A stretch of 41,025 bases of DNA. It comes from K189A clade bacterium. Its GTDB lineage: Bacteria; Pseudomonadota; Gammaproteobacteria; Pseudomonadales; Azotimanducaceae. The stretch spans positions 54,366 through 95,390 of the forward strand of contig QXZU01000058.1 in assembly GCA_009886205.1 (NCBI GenBank). Reading direction: 5' to 3'. A program made the translations under genes and the position numbers. This document shows, piece after piece, positions 8,304 to 16,923 of this stretch (the first letter of the stretch is position 1; each line of letters starts with the position of its first letter). The notes under the pieces were generated by a model. The model made no database searches. It saw only the letters and a list, made by a program, of their open reading frames with translations, and was not told where the DNA came from.

Positions 8304-8321
8304 AAAGGTGACGTCACCTTT
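8304..8321. promoter_or_regulatory. 18-bp perfect palindrome
   Basis: AAAGGTGACGTCACCTTT reads the same on both strands. It lies 38 bp after the tRNA-Arg gene and 47 bp beyond the stop of the convergent permease gene. It may be a transcript-end hairpin for either gene or a protein-binding site. There is no long T-run. Confidence 0.5.
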
Positions 8322-8367
8322 GAAGGCTAGTTGCAGATTTCTTCGCTGACTCAAGCGCTGATTTTAT

Positions 8368-9426
8368 TTAGGACGCTATTTGGCTTTGCCCAGCAAATGC
8401 CTTACGTACCTTGCCTGCCAGTACATAAGTCATTAAACCCGCCAAGAGCATACTTGAAGCATAGGCCAGCGGTGTATTGACCATGCTATGTGCTTGCTCG
8501 GCTTGAGCCAGAAAGTCCATATCCCATAGGCCGACTAAGTAGTTGGTGAGATAGCCAAAGGCAAAGCCAACACCCACAACGCTCGTGAGGTAGGCAGTAA
8601 GCGCGCGGCTGCCCAATTCTTTTTTTACCAACGCTACAGTCGCGATATTAGTAGCGGGGCCAACCAACATAAATACCAGTGCGGCGCCCGGGGAAACGCC
8701 CGAAAACAATAGCCCGGCGGCTATGGGAGTGGAGGCGGTAGCGCAGACATACATGGGCACACCGACAAGGGCCATGACGACAAAGGCCAAGAAACCATCG
8801 CCCCACTGGACTAAAAATTCATTGGGGACATAGGTTTTAATGAACGCTGCAAAGGCTAAACCGATGAGTAACCACAGCGCTATGTCGCGAATAAGGTCAA
8901 CAAAAGTGAAGCGCAGGCCTGATTTGAGTTTGTCAGCAAGGCTTTCCTCTGGGGGTTGTGCTTTGCTAGCGCAACAAGAGTCCTCTTCTTCAACGTTTAG
9001 TGCGCTGGCTTGGGTTGCATTTGCTGGCGTGTCGTCTTTACCTACCAAGATACCGGCGACTATGGCGCTGGTAATGGCAGCGATGGGCCGGACAATAGCC
9101 ATAAAAGGCCCCAGCATGGCGTAAGAAATAGAGATGGAATCAACACCGGTCTCTGGTGTGGAAATGAGGAATGACGTGGTCGCCGCTTTCGACGCGCCGC
9201 TGCGGCGCAAGCCAACGGCAGCTGGGATGACACCGCAGGAACATAGAGGCAATGGCGCGCCAAACAATGCCGCTTTCACTGTAGACATGAGTCCGGGCTC
9301 GCCTAAGTGCTTGGCCATTAATTGGCTAGGCACAAATACTTTCATGATGCCGGCGACAAATAAGCCCAGCATTAGCCAAGGTGCTGATTCAACAAATAGA
9401 TCAATAAAATTTTCGATCAGTAACAT
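8368..9426 (-). CDS. SO_0444-type Cu/Zn efflux permease
   Basis: The 352-aa integral membrane protein belongs to the ArsP/YraQ-like permease family (formerly DUF318) and most resembles the branch annotated as SO_0444-type Cu/Zn efflux transporters. About eight membrane segments are visible. Near residue 60 is the family motif GAPLPLCSCGVIPAA with two cysteines in a conserved turn, and a matching VCATASTPIAAG lies in the second half. The two halves are joined by a hydrophilic loop with EEEDSCCASKAQ, a likely metal-contact site. It starts 10 bp after the zntR stop, so the two form an operon and the permease would be induced by the metal that ZntR senses. Inner membrane location is expected. Confidence 0.85.
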   Translation of the reverse strand: MLLIENFIDLFVESAPWLMLGLFVAGIMKVFVPSQLMAKHLGEPGLMSTVKAALFGAPLPLCSCGVIPAAVGLRRSGASKAATTSFLISTPETGVDSISISYAMLGPFMAIVRPIAAITSAIVAGILVGKDDTPANATQASALNVEEEDSCCASKAQPPEESLADKLKSGLRFTFVDLIRDIALWLLIGLAFAAFIKTYVPNEFLVQWGDGFLAFVVMALVGVPMYVCATASTPIAAGLLFSGVSPGAALVFMLVGPATNIATVALVKKELGSRALTAYLTSVVGVGFAFGYLTNYLVGLWDMDFLAQAEQAHSMVNTPLAYASSMLLAGLMTYVLAGKVRKAFAGQSQIAS

Positions 9427-9436
9427 GCGTAATGTC

Positions 9437-9844
9437 CTAGTTCGTTTGCTCGCTTAAGGCCTCGAGAATGGTGCAGTGGGTGGCGGGTTCATCGCCGCCG
9501 CAACATGCGCTGCTGAGTGTTTGCAGAGATTTTTTGATGCGCTTAATTTCGGCCAGTCGTTGGTTGACGATGCTGATTTTGGCGTCAACAAACTGCTTAA
9601 TGTCATGACAAGACTTTTCGTCTTTAGTGACTTCCAGTTCTAATAGCTGATGAATTTCGTTGAGCGTAAAACCCACCTCTTTGGCACCCATAATAAAGCT
9701 GATTCTATGCACGTCTGTCTCGGAGTAGAGACGGTAGCCCGCATCATTGCGCTCCCCGGGCGTAATCAGACCGTGCTTTTCGTAAAACCGCAGGGTGTCT
9801 CTTGAGACGCTAGCAAGTGCGGCCAGCTCGCCAATTTTTAACAT
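9437..9844 (-). CDS. zntR: MerR-family zinc-responsive regulator (ZntR-like)
   Basis: The 135-aa protein has the MerR DNA-binding fold (KIGELAALASVSRDTLRFYEKHGL), the dimer helix and a metal loop SACCGGDEPATHC. Counting from the ATG at 9844, cysteines fall at 79, 114, 115 and 124, the positions of the zinc ligands known for E. coli ZntR. This supports 9844 over an in-frame ATG at 9859. The ligand His119 of E. coli is absent here (Glu119), with His at 123 and Asp at 118. The regulator would bind the twisted dyad of its own promoter and activate itself and the permease on metal binding. CadR or PbrR-like specificity is an alternative. Confidence 0.88.
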   Translation of the reverse strand: MLKIGELAALASVSRDTLRFYEKHGLITPGERNDAGYRLYSETDVHRISFIMGAKEVGFTLNEIHQLLELEVTKDEKSCHDIKQFVDAKISIVNQRLAEIKRIKKSLQTLSSACCGGDEPATHCTILEALSEQTN

Positions 9845-9865
9845 TGTTTTAGATTCCATGGGTCA

Positions 9866-9897
9866 ACTATAAACCCTGGAGTACAGTCTAAGGTCAA
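9866..9897 (-). promoter_or_regulatory. MerR-type promoter and operator of zntR-permease
   Basis: On the reverse strand, TTGACC (9892-9897) and TATAGT (9866-9871) are separated by 20 bp, the long spacer typical of MerR-activated promoters. The spacer region holds an imperfect dyad, ACCTTAGACT-GT-ACTCCAGGGT (9873-9894), with 7 of 10 arm positions matching. The -10 ends 6 bp before an ATG at 9859, so a transcript would begin at about that ATG and reach the preferred start at 9844 with almost no leader. Confidence 0.8.
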
Positions 9898-9926
9898 TAG
9901 CTAAATAAAATTTTCAACGGTGCGCT

Positions 9927-9974
9927 CAAAGACGCGTACAAACACGCGTACAAAGACGTATTCAAAAACGGACT
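9927..9974. repeat. 12-bp imperfect tandem repeat, four copies
   Basis: Units CAAAGACGCGTA, CAAACACGCGTA, CAAAGACGTATT and CAAAAACGGACT follow head to tail, 30 bp upstream of the zntR -35. The copies become less alike towards the right. Confidence 0.85.
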
Positions 9975-10344
9975 CACCGAGTGTCAGTGCACTCAATCAA
10001 CTCAGAAATATGAACACCAAAAATGTACATATAGAAATGCGGATAATAGAACGCCTTTTTTCTGGTTTGACAATCTAATAGCAATAATCCAATGTATTTC
10101 AAGAGGTTTGGTGAGGGCTTAACCTCTGCATCGTTTGTAAAAGCACCTGCATGCTAATCGTATGTTAACTATATGGTTACATTTAGGTGTGCTGTAATAC
10201 GGAACGATTGAATTTTTGGAGAGGATTGAGATTGACGGTGCTCGCTAGAGTGTCCTTCGTTCGCAGTTGTACTTCTCCTTACATTTGAGTTTCTTTTTGC
10301 TTTTTTTACGAGCGTTGGAAAATCAATAATAAGGGAGAGATCCA
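9975..10344. other. long leader region upstream of the TonB-dependent receptor
   Basis: No gene is visible in these 370 bp. The region is AT-rich and contains a hairpin AGAGGTT...AACCTCT near 10100-10125 and a T-rich tract near 10292-10308, then the AAGGGAGAGA Shine-Dalgarno of the receptor. I see no clear Fur-type box and no known riboswitch core. Confidence 0.5.
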
Positions 10345-13293
10345 TTGAAAAAAATTATTCCTTTGCTGGGTAGTGCTGCGGTACTTCTTGGCGGTTGGCA
10401 ATTTGCAGTTGCGGAAGATGATGATGCAGCGATAGAAGAGGTCGTTGTGACCGGTTCTTATCTGAAGCGATCTTCTGAAAATTCTCCATCACCACTATCT
10501 GTGGTGACATCAGCTGATATTGAGGACTTGGGTGCTCAAGGTATGGCTGAGATCATTAATACAATGCCGTGGCAGTCGGGTAGTGAAACGCGCTCGGCAA
10601 CATTTAACGGTGCTGCTGGCCTAGGCCAAATGACCGTTAACCTGCGTAACCTGGGGATGTCTTCGACATTGGTCCTGGTCAATGGCAAGCGTAATGTGGC
10701 GACTTTCTATGACGGTAACTCCAATGCAGCTGTGAATATTCAAGGACTTGTGCCAACTATAGCGCTTGAGCGTATGGAAATAGTTAAAGATGGCGCATCT
10801 GCACTCTATGGCTCGGACGCTATCGCCGGTGTTGTTAACTTCATCACGAAAAAAGATTTTGAAGGTTTCGATGTTCAATATGAATATTCGTCCATAGAAG
10901 AAGTCAGTGAAGGGGATACCAACAATGTTCAGGTGTTGTTTGGTGCGCAGGGCGATCGTGGTGGCGTAGTCTTCTCTGCTGGCGCTATGTCTCGGGGCAT
11001 GGTTACTGTGGGAGATGTTTATTCACGTCATGGTGGGTCTACTGTTTCCAGTACCGGTCAACCCGGCCGCATGTTCCCCACGGATGCCGCCGGCCTCACA
11101 TGGGCCGCTAACGGATTAAATCCCGGGCAGTCTACTGATGGTAAATTCCCTCGTAATCCACAAGGTACAAGTTACGGTAATGCGGATCCAAGCTGTGAAG
11201 CAGCTGATGCATTGGATGATGTTGGTGGTTCAGGCCTCTACGCAAATGGCGTACTCTGTGCCTACGACTTTGGTCCTTTCTTCCCGTTGCAAGGCGATGA
11301 AAGTACCCGTCAAATGTTCCTAACCGGTCACTATGACTTGACGGATAATGTTGAGTTATATTTCGAAGCTGGCTCCAACGGATCTGAATTTTTCCGTTAT
11401 AACTCGTTAAACCCCAATGCTGTTTCCTTGACTATTCCGACCCATCATTTGGGTTTGATCGAAGACGCATCTAACAGAGGTATTGTACCGCAGGAGTTGC
11501 GCAATGGTACGCGAATGATTGGGCGTACGGTTTATGATTCAGGCACGAGTGAGCGCCCGTTAGATACTTATTCTCAACTTGATCGATCCATGGATCGCAT
11601 GCAGCTTGGAGCGAATGTTGCCTTAGATTTCGGCGGTGAAGAGTGGAATCTAGACGTTTCTTACTCACGCTCTGTGTTTAATGAGCAGAGAACTGAACTT
11701 CAGGACACCCAGTCGGTGGAAATGGAGTTAGCGATTAACGGCATGGGTGGACCTAACTGTGATCCGTTCAATGGTACTGCAGGCAGCGGCAACTTAGCTT
11801 ATGCATCATCTGGTGGTGATTTCGGTTCGGGCAACTGTTATTACTTCAACCCTTTTGGTAACTCATTCGTAAATCCGGATGGCACCCGCCAAACTGATCA
11901 GACGCTTGTGAACCCTGCTGAACTGTATGAGTATTTGCTTGGTCGGGTAACTTCCGATACGCACTTCGAGCAAGATGTATTTGATGCAGTAATGTCCGGC
12001 ACTATAGCTAACCTAGATTCAGGTCCAGTTGGTTTGGCTGTTGGTCTGCAGCATCGCATTGACAGGGGGCGCGCGCTATACGACGCAACTATGAATTCAG
12101 GTAACTTAGACTTCGTCTACGGTGCCGTAGATTGGGGCGGTGAATTAACCAATACTGCCATATTTGCAGAAGTTGGCTTGCCTCTCGGCGACTCTATTGA
12201 TGTGAATGCAGCAATACGTTACGAAGAATTTGATGAACTGGGCTTAGACACAACAGATCCAAAGATCACGGTACTGTGGAGAGCCACCGATACACTGACA
12301 GCTAGAGCGTCAGCTGGTTCCTCTTATCGCGTAGGTTCTATCCAACAGCTATTTGGTACGGTGACCACCGTTCACAACATGACTGACTATAACGGTGTGT
12401 CTGCCTACAAGCCTTCCTTAACGAACGGTAATGATCAACTGAAACCGGAATCTGCTGAAATGTGGAATATTGGTTTTTCATGGGTTCCAGACGGGGCACT
12501 TGAAGGCTTCCAGTTCGACGCTGACTATTACAACTATGAGTACGAAGACATCCTTTCTCGACAAAGCTACTTGTCAATTGTCGCAGCTGATAATGCAGCG
12601 TTGAATACCGCTATCACTGGTGGTCAGACTGTGACCGAAGCAATTGCCGCAGGCGTTGGTAATCGCTCACAGGTCTTACGTACTGGTGCTGGCGCGATTC
12701 TTCGTGTACTGCCCGATTTTGCAAACCAGAATTCGGCAACCGTGAGTGGTTTGGATATGCAAGCTGCTTATTCATTTGATAACTCAATGGGCGCGTGGAA
12801 GGTAGGTTTGGCTGCTGCGTGGGCGCAAGAGTACAAGGTCGCGGGTCAGAAAGACGCGGTTGGCCAGTACAATGTGAAGAACCCTGTAACTCCTCGTCGT
12901 GCGCTTCCAGAGTGGAAGATCAATGGCACATTGAACTGGAGTAATAACAACCACCGTGCGTTTGCGGTTGTGCGTTACATCGATGGCTACGAGGCTACAC
13001 TATCTGACGAACCAGCTTCGGGCTTTTGGAATAACACCATCAAGATTTTCCTTGATGATGCCACTGCAGCTAAGTACTACAACCCAAACATTGATAGTTG
13101 GGTTGCCGTAGATGCTCAGTACACGTACACGCTACCTGAAGTGTCGTTCTTGAGTTCTAGCTCAGTAACAATTGGGGCGAAAAACTTGTTTGATGAGGAA
13201 GCCCCTTGGGTGCCTAACAACACAAGTTATGACCCGGTTACTCACGACTTTAGAGGTCGGGTCTGGTACCTGAGAGTAGGCGCCAGCATGTAA
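10345..13293 (+). CDS. TonB-dependent outer membrane receptor
   Basis: The 982-aa protein is a TonB-dependent receptor. A signal peptide (MKKIIPLLGSAAVLLGGWQFAVA) is followed by a TonB-box-like IEEVVVTGSYLKR, then a plug domain (residues about 45-165, with VLVNGKRNV and the DGASALYGSDAIAGVVNFIT signature), and a beta barrel rich in aromatic turns ending in VWYLRVGASM, an outer-membrane C-terminal pattern with aromatic residues on alternate positions. It would import a large or scarce substrate using TonB energy. The start is a TTG 5 bp after AAGGGAGAGA; no ATG fits. It stands alone, with its own leader and terminator. The large barrel with many acidic loops resembles the receptors expanded in marine gammaproteobacteria, rather than a classical siderophore receptor. 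The substrate is unknown. Confidence 0.93.
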   Translation: MKKIIPLLGSAAVLLGGWQFAVAEDDDAAIEEVVVTGSYLKRSSENSPSPLSVVTSADIEDLGAQGMAEIINTMPWQSGSETRSATFNGAAGLGQMTVNLRNLGMSSTLVLVNGKRNVATFYDGNSNAAVNIQGLVPTIALERMEIVKDGASALYGSDAIAGVVNFITKKDFEGFDVQYEYSSIEEVSEGDTNNVQVLFGAQGDRGGVVFSAGAMSRGMVTVGDVYSRHGGSTVSSTGQPGRMFPTDAAGLTWAANGLNPGQSTDGKFPRNPQGTSYGNADPSCEAADALDDVGGSGLYANGVLCAYDFGPFFPLQGDESTRQMFLTGHYDLTDNVELYFEAGSNGSEFFRYNSLNPNAVSLTIPTHHLGLIEDASNRGIVPQELRNGTRMIGRTVYDSGTSERPLDTYSQLDRSMDRMQLGANVALDFGGEEWNLDVSYSRSVFNEQRTELQDTQSVEMELAINGMGGPNCDPFNGTAGSGNLAYASSGGDFGSGNCYYFNPFGNSFVNPDGTRQTDQTLVNPAELYEYLLGRVTSDTHFEQDVFDAVMSGTIANLDSGPVGLAVGLQHRIDRGRALYDATMNSGNLDFVYGAVDWGGELTNTAIFAEVGLPLGDSIDVNAAIRYEEFDELGLDTTDPKITVLWRATDTLTARASAGSSYRVGSIQQLFGTVTTVHNMTDYNGVSAYKPSLTNGNDQLKPESAEMWNIGFSWVPDGALEGFQFDADYYNYEYEDILSRQSYLSIVAADNAALNTAITGGQTVTEAIAAGVGNRSQVLRTGAGAILRVLPDFANQNSATVSGLDMQAAYSFDNSMGAWKVGLAAAWAQEYKVAGQKDAVGQYNVKNPVTPRRALPEWKINGTLNWSNNNHRAFAVVRYIDGYEATLSDEPASGFWNNTIKIFLDDATAAKYYNPNIDSWVAVDAQYTYTLPEVSFLSSSSVTIGAKNLFDEEAPWVPNNTSYDPVTHDFRGRVWYLRVGASM

Positions 13294-13316
13294 TTTGGGA
13301 TGACCCAAGACTAGAG

Positions 13317-13345
13317 AAAGGCCTCGATTTTCGGGGCCTTTTTTT
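13317..13345 (+). terminator. Rho-independent terminator of the receptor gene
   Basis: AAAGGCC (13317-13323) pairs with GGCCTTT, with an inner CGA/TCG pairing, followed by T7. It starts 24 bp after the stop codon. Confidence 0.9.
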
Positions 13346-13450
13346 GCCTGGGTAGAAAATCAGCCCCGGGCGGACACGCGGAATTTTATGCCATTAGATC
13401 CGCAGAATTGTTTTACTCTTTGGCGAGTAAATCCAATTAAGAGAATATTT

Positions 13451-13936
13451 ATGAGATCAATTATTACAGCAGCATTGATGCTTTTTTGCTTTTTCAGTTC
13501 TAATAGTTTTGCCCATGACACCGGCAATTGCGCGCAAGTGGAATCAGCCCTCGAACGTCTTGACTGTTACGATGGACAGGCCAAGCTGCTCAGCAGTCTG
13601 CCCACTGGCGATGAAGCTGTAAGTAGTAAAGTGGTGTCGCAGCCCAGCGCCCCATCTGCGCCACCTGAGTCTGCGCAACTAGTCAGCAAAAAGCCGTCTT
13701 TTCTTTCTCGACCAATAGGCGCCCCCGTCGAATATTCGGCAACCATTGCAGAGATTAAAAAGAGCCAGCAAAAAGTGTTCGTTGTCCTCAGTAACGAGCA
13801 AATATGGCGGATTCAAAAGAGCCATTTGACGTCGTTTAAAGTCGGCGATAAGGCGCTCATCAAGCAAGGTATGGTGGGTGGTTTCATTATGCGCATTGAG
13901 GGTGGAGGGAGTTATCGCGTTAAACAAATACAGTGA
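13451..13936 (+). CDS. Small secreted hypothetical protein with CYD motif
   Basis: From the ATG at 13451 (preceded by AAGAGA) the protein has 161 aa and a signal peptide, MRSIITAALMLFCFFSSNSFA. The mature part begins with C-x-QVESALERLDCYD, a cysteine pair pattern seen in several small periplasmic proteins, including VasI-like ones. A Pro/Ala/Ser linker follows, and then a C-terminal domain with QIWRIQKSHLTSFKVGDKALIK, which looks like a small beta barrel. An upstream in-frame ATG at 13388 would place the signal peptide internally and is rejected. It has no operon partner. The function is unknown; a role in the periplasm is inferred only from the signal peptide. Confidence 0.75.
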   Translation: MRSIITAALMLFCFFSSNSFAHDTGNCAQVESALERLDCYDGQAKLLSSLPTGDEAVSSKVVSQPSAPSAPPESAQLVSKKPSFLSRPIGAPVEYSATIAEIKKSQQKVFVVLSNEQIWRIQKSHLTSFKVGDKALIKQGMVGGFIMRIEGGGSYRVKQIQ

Positions 13937-14076
13937 CATTAGTTGAATAATTTGGCCGGTGTAGAGGCTTTTATCTGCCGCTGACTGTTACTGCAGAGTG
14001 AAAGTGCGCGCCAAATAAATTTGGGCGCTGTGTTTTTCTAGTCTGCTAGACTCCAGCACATTAAGAGGAGAGTGTT

Positions 14077-15270
14077 ATGTCTATAGCGACACCGTTGGCG
14101 GGAATTACAGTATTAGATTTTGGTCAGGTTTATAACGGGCCATATTGCGGGTTTTTACTGGCTCAGGCCGGTGCTCGGGTGATTAAGGTTGAATCCCCTA
14201 AAGGCGAAACCCTGCGCGGGCGCAGTAGTGAAGGACCTTACAGCTTTCCTTTTACTCTGCTAAACAATGGTAAAGAAAGCATCACGCTGAATATCAAAAG
14301 CGTTGAAGGCCAGCGCCTACTCAAAGAACTGGTCCCTCACGTAGATGTGCTGGTGGAAAATTTCTCACCCGGGACTTTGGCAGGGTATGGTCTGGGCAGT
14401 GATGTGCTGCGACAAATTAATCCTCGCCTAATTTATGCGGCCAGCACAGGCTATGGCGGCACGGGACCCAATAGTGATTACCTCGGCATGGACATTACCT
14501 TGCAGGCGATGACCGGCATTATGAGTGTTACAGGCGAAGAGGGTGGGCCACCTATGAAGGCGGGTGCAGCATTTTGTGACTTTCTTGGTGGCGTGCATTT
14601 GTACTCGGGCATTGTCTCGGCGCTTTATCAGCGTGAGCAAAGTGGTGAGGGCGCTGTGTTAGACATATCCATGCAAGACTGCGTATTTCCTACTCTAAAC
14701 ACTCAGTTGGGCAACTTTTTCCAGACGGGCAAGCAAGCGCCGCGTACTGGCAACCGTCATTCAGGTCTGGCGGTGGCACCCTATAATATATACGCAGCAA
14801 AGGACGGTTTCGTTGCGATGATTTGCTTGCGCGAAAGTCATTGGCGCAAACTTTGTGACGCGATGGGGCAACCGGAGCTTGCTCAAGATGAACGTTTTGG
14901 CAGTAGAGGCGCGCGTGCCACGAATATGGAAGCGCTCGATGAGCTTGTGGAATCTTGGACCCTTACCCTGAGCAAGGCGGAGATTTTTGCCATAGCGCTG
15001 GATCACGGCATGATATGCGCGCCTGTCCAAGACCTCGACGATGTAGTTAACGATGTGCATTTGCATGAGCGAGGCACTTTGAGTTGGTCTGATGAGGGCG
15101 CTGAAAAGGCGGCATTGTCTTTTCATACGCCGTTAAGATTTCAGGGCCAAACACCGCCAGAACTCACTGGTGTGCCAAACCTAGGCGAAAATACCGTTTC
15201 TGTATTAGGGCAGTTTTTGCAGCTGACACCAGAGCAAGTTGAGCAATTGCGCCAAGACGAAGCGCTCTGA
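14077..15270 (+). CDS. CaiB/BaiF family (class III) CoA-transferase
   Basis: The 397-aa protein is a full-length class III CoA-transferase, which moves CoA between acyl-CoA and a free acid. The start MSIATPLAGITVLDFGQVYNGPYCGFLLAQAGARVIKVE is the family's Rossmann-like opening. LVENFSPGTLAGYGLG and YAASTGYGGTGPN follow, and the DITLQAMTGIMSVTGE block carries the aspartate that forms the acyl-anhydride intermediate in this family. A strong Shine-Dalgarno (AAGAGGAGA) precedes the ATG. The gene is monocistronic by spacing. It fits with the acyl-CoA genes at the left of the window, but its acid substrate is not visible. Confidence 0.92.
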   Translation: MSIATPLAGITVLDFGQVYNGPYCGFLLAQAGARVIKVESPKGETLRGRSSEGPYSFPFTLLNNGKESITLNIKSVEGQRLLKELVPHVDVLVENFSPGTLAGYGLGSDVLRQINPRLIYAASTGYGGTGPNSDYLGMDITLQAMTGIMSVTGEEGGPPMKAGAAFCDFLGGVHLYSGIVSALYQREQSGEGAVLDISMQDCVFPTLNTQLGNFFQTGKQAPRTGNRHSGLAVAPYNIYAAKDGFVAMICLRESHWRKLCDAMGQPELAQDERFGSRGARATNMEALDELVESWTLTLSKAEIFAIALDHGMICAPVQDLDDVVNDVHLHERGTLSWSDEGAEKAALSFHTPLRFQGQTPPELTGVPNLGENTVSVLGQFLQLTPEQVEQLRQDEAL

Positions 15271-15501
15271 TTCTTTGGCGTCTGGTGCATTAGGTGGACG
15301 TTTAGGCAAAGCAGAGGGTCAAATTTAAAGCGACAGTTTGCGGCGGTAACAACCTAGTAGCGTACCAATTGATTAAGATCCGGGCTTAACCTTTAGCTAA
15401 AAATGGCTTAGACATCTGTGAGCTTTTATTGCCGCCAATTGTTGGCATCTTTGCGCATGTGGTACGCTCTCAAACTAATTTCTTGCAAAGTAAAACGCAC
15501 C

Positions 15502-16596
15502 ATGACTACCCAATTTGATTCCATAGAAGACGCTTTAGCTGCCATCCGCCAAGGGGAAATGGTGGTGGTTGTGGACGACGATGATCGTGAAAATGAAGGC
15601 GATCTGATTATGGCCGCAAGTAAAGCCACCGCCAGCGCGGTAGCGTTTATGATTCGCCACACCAGCGGTATTTTGTGTACCCCCATCTTGCAGGACCAAG
15701 CGACCCGCTTACACCTTGATCCCATGGTGGGGCGCAATGATGCGCCAATGAGTACCGCCTTCACTGTTTCTATAGATTATAAGCAAGGGCTGACCACGGG
15801 CATTTCTGCGGAAGAACGCGCGGCGACCACTCAAGCCTTAACCAACAGCAATGTGGGACCAGATGATTTTGTTCGTCCCGGCCATATTTTTCCTTTGGTA
15901 GCTCGTCAGGGTGGTGTGCTGGTTCGCTCAGGACACACTGAAGCGGGTACGGACCTGGCAACGTTGGCAGGACTGCCGCCGGTGGGATTGCTCGCCGAAC
16001 TTGTTAACGACGACGGCACCGTGCAGCGCATGCCTCAGTTGCTGGAGTTTTCCGCCAAACATAATCTCAAAATCATCACTATTGCTGATCTCATCGCTTA
16101 CAGACAGCAACGTGAGCAATTGGTTGAGCGTAGCCACGAGTTTTCAGTAAAGACCAATATTGGCGAAGCCCAGGCTTATGCCTACAGAACTAAGTTTGAA
16201 GACGCAGAGCACTTAGCTATTGTGTTTGGCGATATCAGCGCCATGGACGCGGTGCCTGTGCGCATTCACAGAGAAAAAGTTGTTGAAGATATTTTTGGTA
16301 CTCAGGGTGGGGGGCATTCGACCAATATTTTGAATTCAGCGTTGAACCGAATTGAGGCTCTGGAAGGGGGCGTTCTGATTTATCTGCGTACTGGCTTTGT
16401 CGGTGTACCGCACGAGAACTTTGCCTCTCAGAGCAAAGAGGAAGAGCGGCGTAGCGAATGGCTTGAGGTGGGTGTTGGGGCGCAGATATTGCGTGATCTA
16501 AATGTCAGCAAAATTCGCCTAATCACCGGTAGAGATGTGGATTATGTGGGTGTTGAAGGATTTGGTTTAACTCTTGAATCTACTGAGATGCTATAG
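15502..16596 (+). CDS. ribBX: RibBX: DHBP synthase with degenerate GTP cyclohydrolase II-like domain
   Basis: The 364-aa protein has an intact 3,4-dihydroxy-2-butanone 4-phosphate synthase domain (residues 1-205): DDDDRENEGDLIMAA, RHTSGILCTP, FVRPGHIFPL and GHTEAGTDLA. It makes the four-carbon unit of riboflavin from ribulose 5-phosphate. The second domain (about 220-364) has the fold landmarks of GTP cyclohydrolase II, but the zinc cysteines are gone: where RibA has cysteines after RVHSE, this reads RIHREKVVEDIFGTQGGGHSTN. This matches the RibBX variant known from proteobacteria, which lacks cyclohydrolase activity. The ATG at 15502 is chosen by homology. No FMN riboswitch is seen upstream and no other rib gene is adjacent. 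Confidence 0.88.
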   Translation: MTTQFDSIEDALAAIRQGEMVVVVDDDDRENEGDLIMAASKATASAVAFMIRHTSGILCTPILQDQATRLHLDPMVGRNDAPMSTAFTVSIDYKQGLTTGISAEERAATTQALTNSNVGPDDFVRPGHIFPLVARQGGVLVRSGHTEAGTDLATLAGLPPVGLLAELVNDDGTVQRMPQLLEFSAKHNLKIITIADLIAYRQQREQLVERSHEFSVKTNIGEAQAYAYRTKFEDAEHLAIVFGDISAMDAVPVRIHREKVVEDIFGTQGGGHSTNILNSALNRIEALEGGVLIYLRTGFVGVPHENFASQSKEEERRSEWLEVGVGAQILRDLNVSKIRLITGRDVDYVGVEGFGLTLESTEML

Positions 16597-16619
16597 CACG
16601 TAAGCCCATTATTTGGCTC

Positions 16620-16637
16620 GCCACAGGCCTCTGTGGC
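16620..16637. terminator. hairpin between convergent ribBX and zinc-ribbon genes
   Basis: GCCACAG (16620-16626) and CTGTGGC (16631-16637) form a perfect 7-bp stem with a GCCT loop, placed between two convergent stop codons. There is no T-run on either side, so it may act only as a transcript-end barrier. Confidence 0.45.
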
Positions 16638-16647
16638 CGCAGCTTAG

Positions 16648-16884
16648 CTAGCGCCGATACTGAAAAATAGCGCGTTTGTTCTCAGCGCCCACATAAACTA
16701 CGCGTATATCTTCGGTGTGCGATTTGCATACTGAACAACGAAGCTTCGAGCGTATTTGTTTAACCTTTGTTTGCCCGCCAAGTTTTTTGATCAAAGCATT
16801 GATGTCTAGTTGAGTGTTGCGTTGACAGTCCTCACATATAGCGTGCAGGTGAAAGCTGTCGATGAGATCGCTGAGGGTCTGCAT
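16648..16884 (-). CDS. Small zinc-ribbon protein with SOS-box promoter
   Basis: The 78-aa protein has two CxxC knuckles (ICEDCQ near residue 17 and LRCSVCKS near 49) about 30 residues apart, flanked by basic residues (KKLGGQTKVKQIRSKLR). This is a zinc-ribbon plan seen in many short proteobacterial proteins of unknown role, and nucleic acid binding is plausible. A Shine-Dalgarno-like AAGG lies 10 bp before the ATG. A perfect CTGT-N8-ACAG LexA-type box lies 40-55 bp upstream of the start, so expression could be SOS-induced. It is convergent with ribBX and divergent from pdxA. Confidence 0.75.
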   Translation of the reverse strand: MQTLSDLIDSFHLHAICEDCQRNTQLDINALIKKLGGQTKVKQIRSKLRCSVCKSHTEDIRVVYVGAENKRAIFQYRR

Positions 16885-16923
16885 GTCTTTAGCCTTTTTT
16901 AAAGTGGGTGAAAAGGCTATTTA

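Noticed and set aside
8190-8370. tRNA-Arg as an integration site
   Set aside because: No direct repeat of the tRNA 3' end, no integrase and no foreign genes are found nearby.
9844-9859. zntR start at the upstream ATG (9859)
   Set aside because: Cysteine numbering matches ZntR from the ATG at 9844, and the promoter leaves almost no leader for 9859.
9975-10344. Fur box for the TonB-dependent receptor
   Set aside because: No sequence in the leader matches the 19-bp Fur consensus well enough.
15271-15501. FMN riboswitch upstream of ribBX
   Set aside because: The conserved RFN helices and loops are not present in the 230-bp gap.
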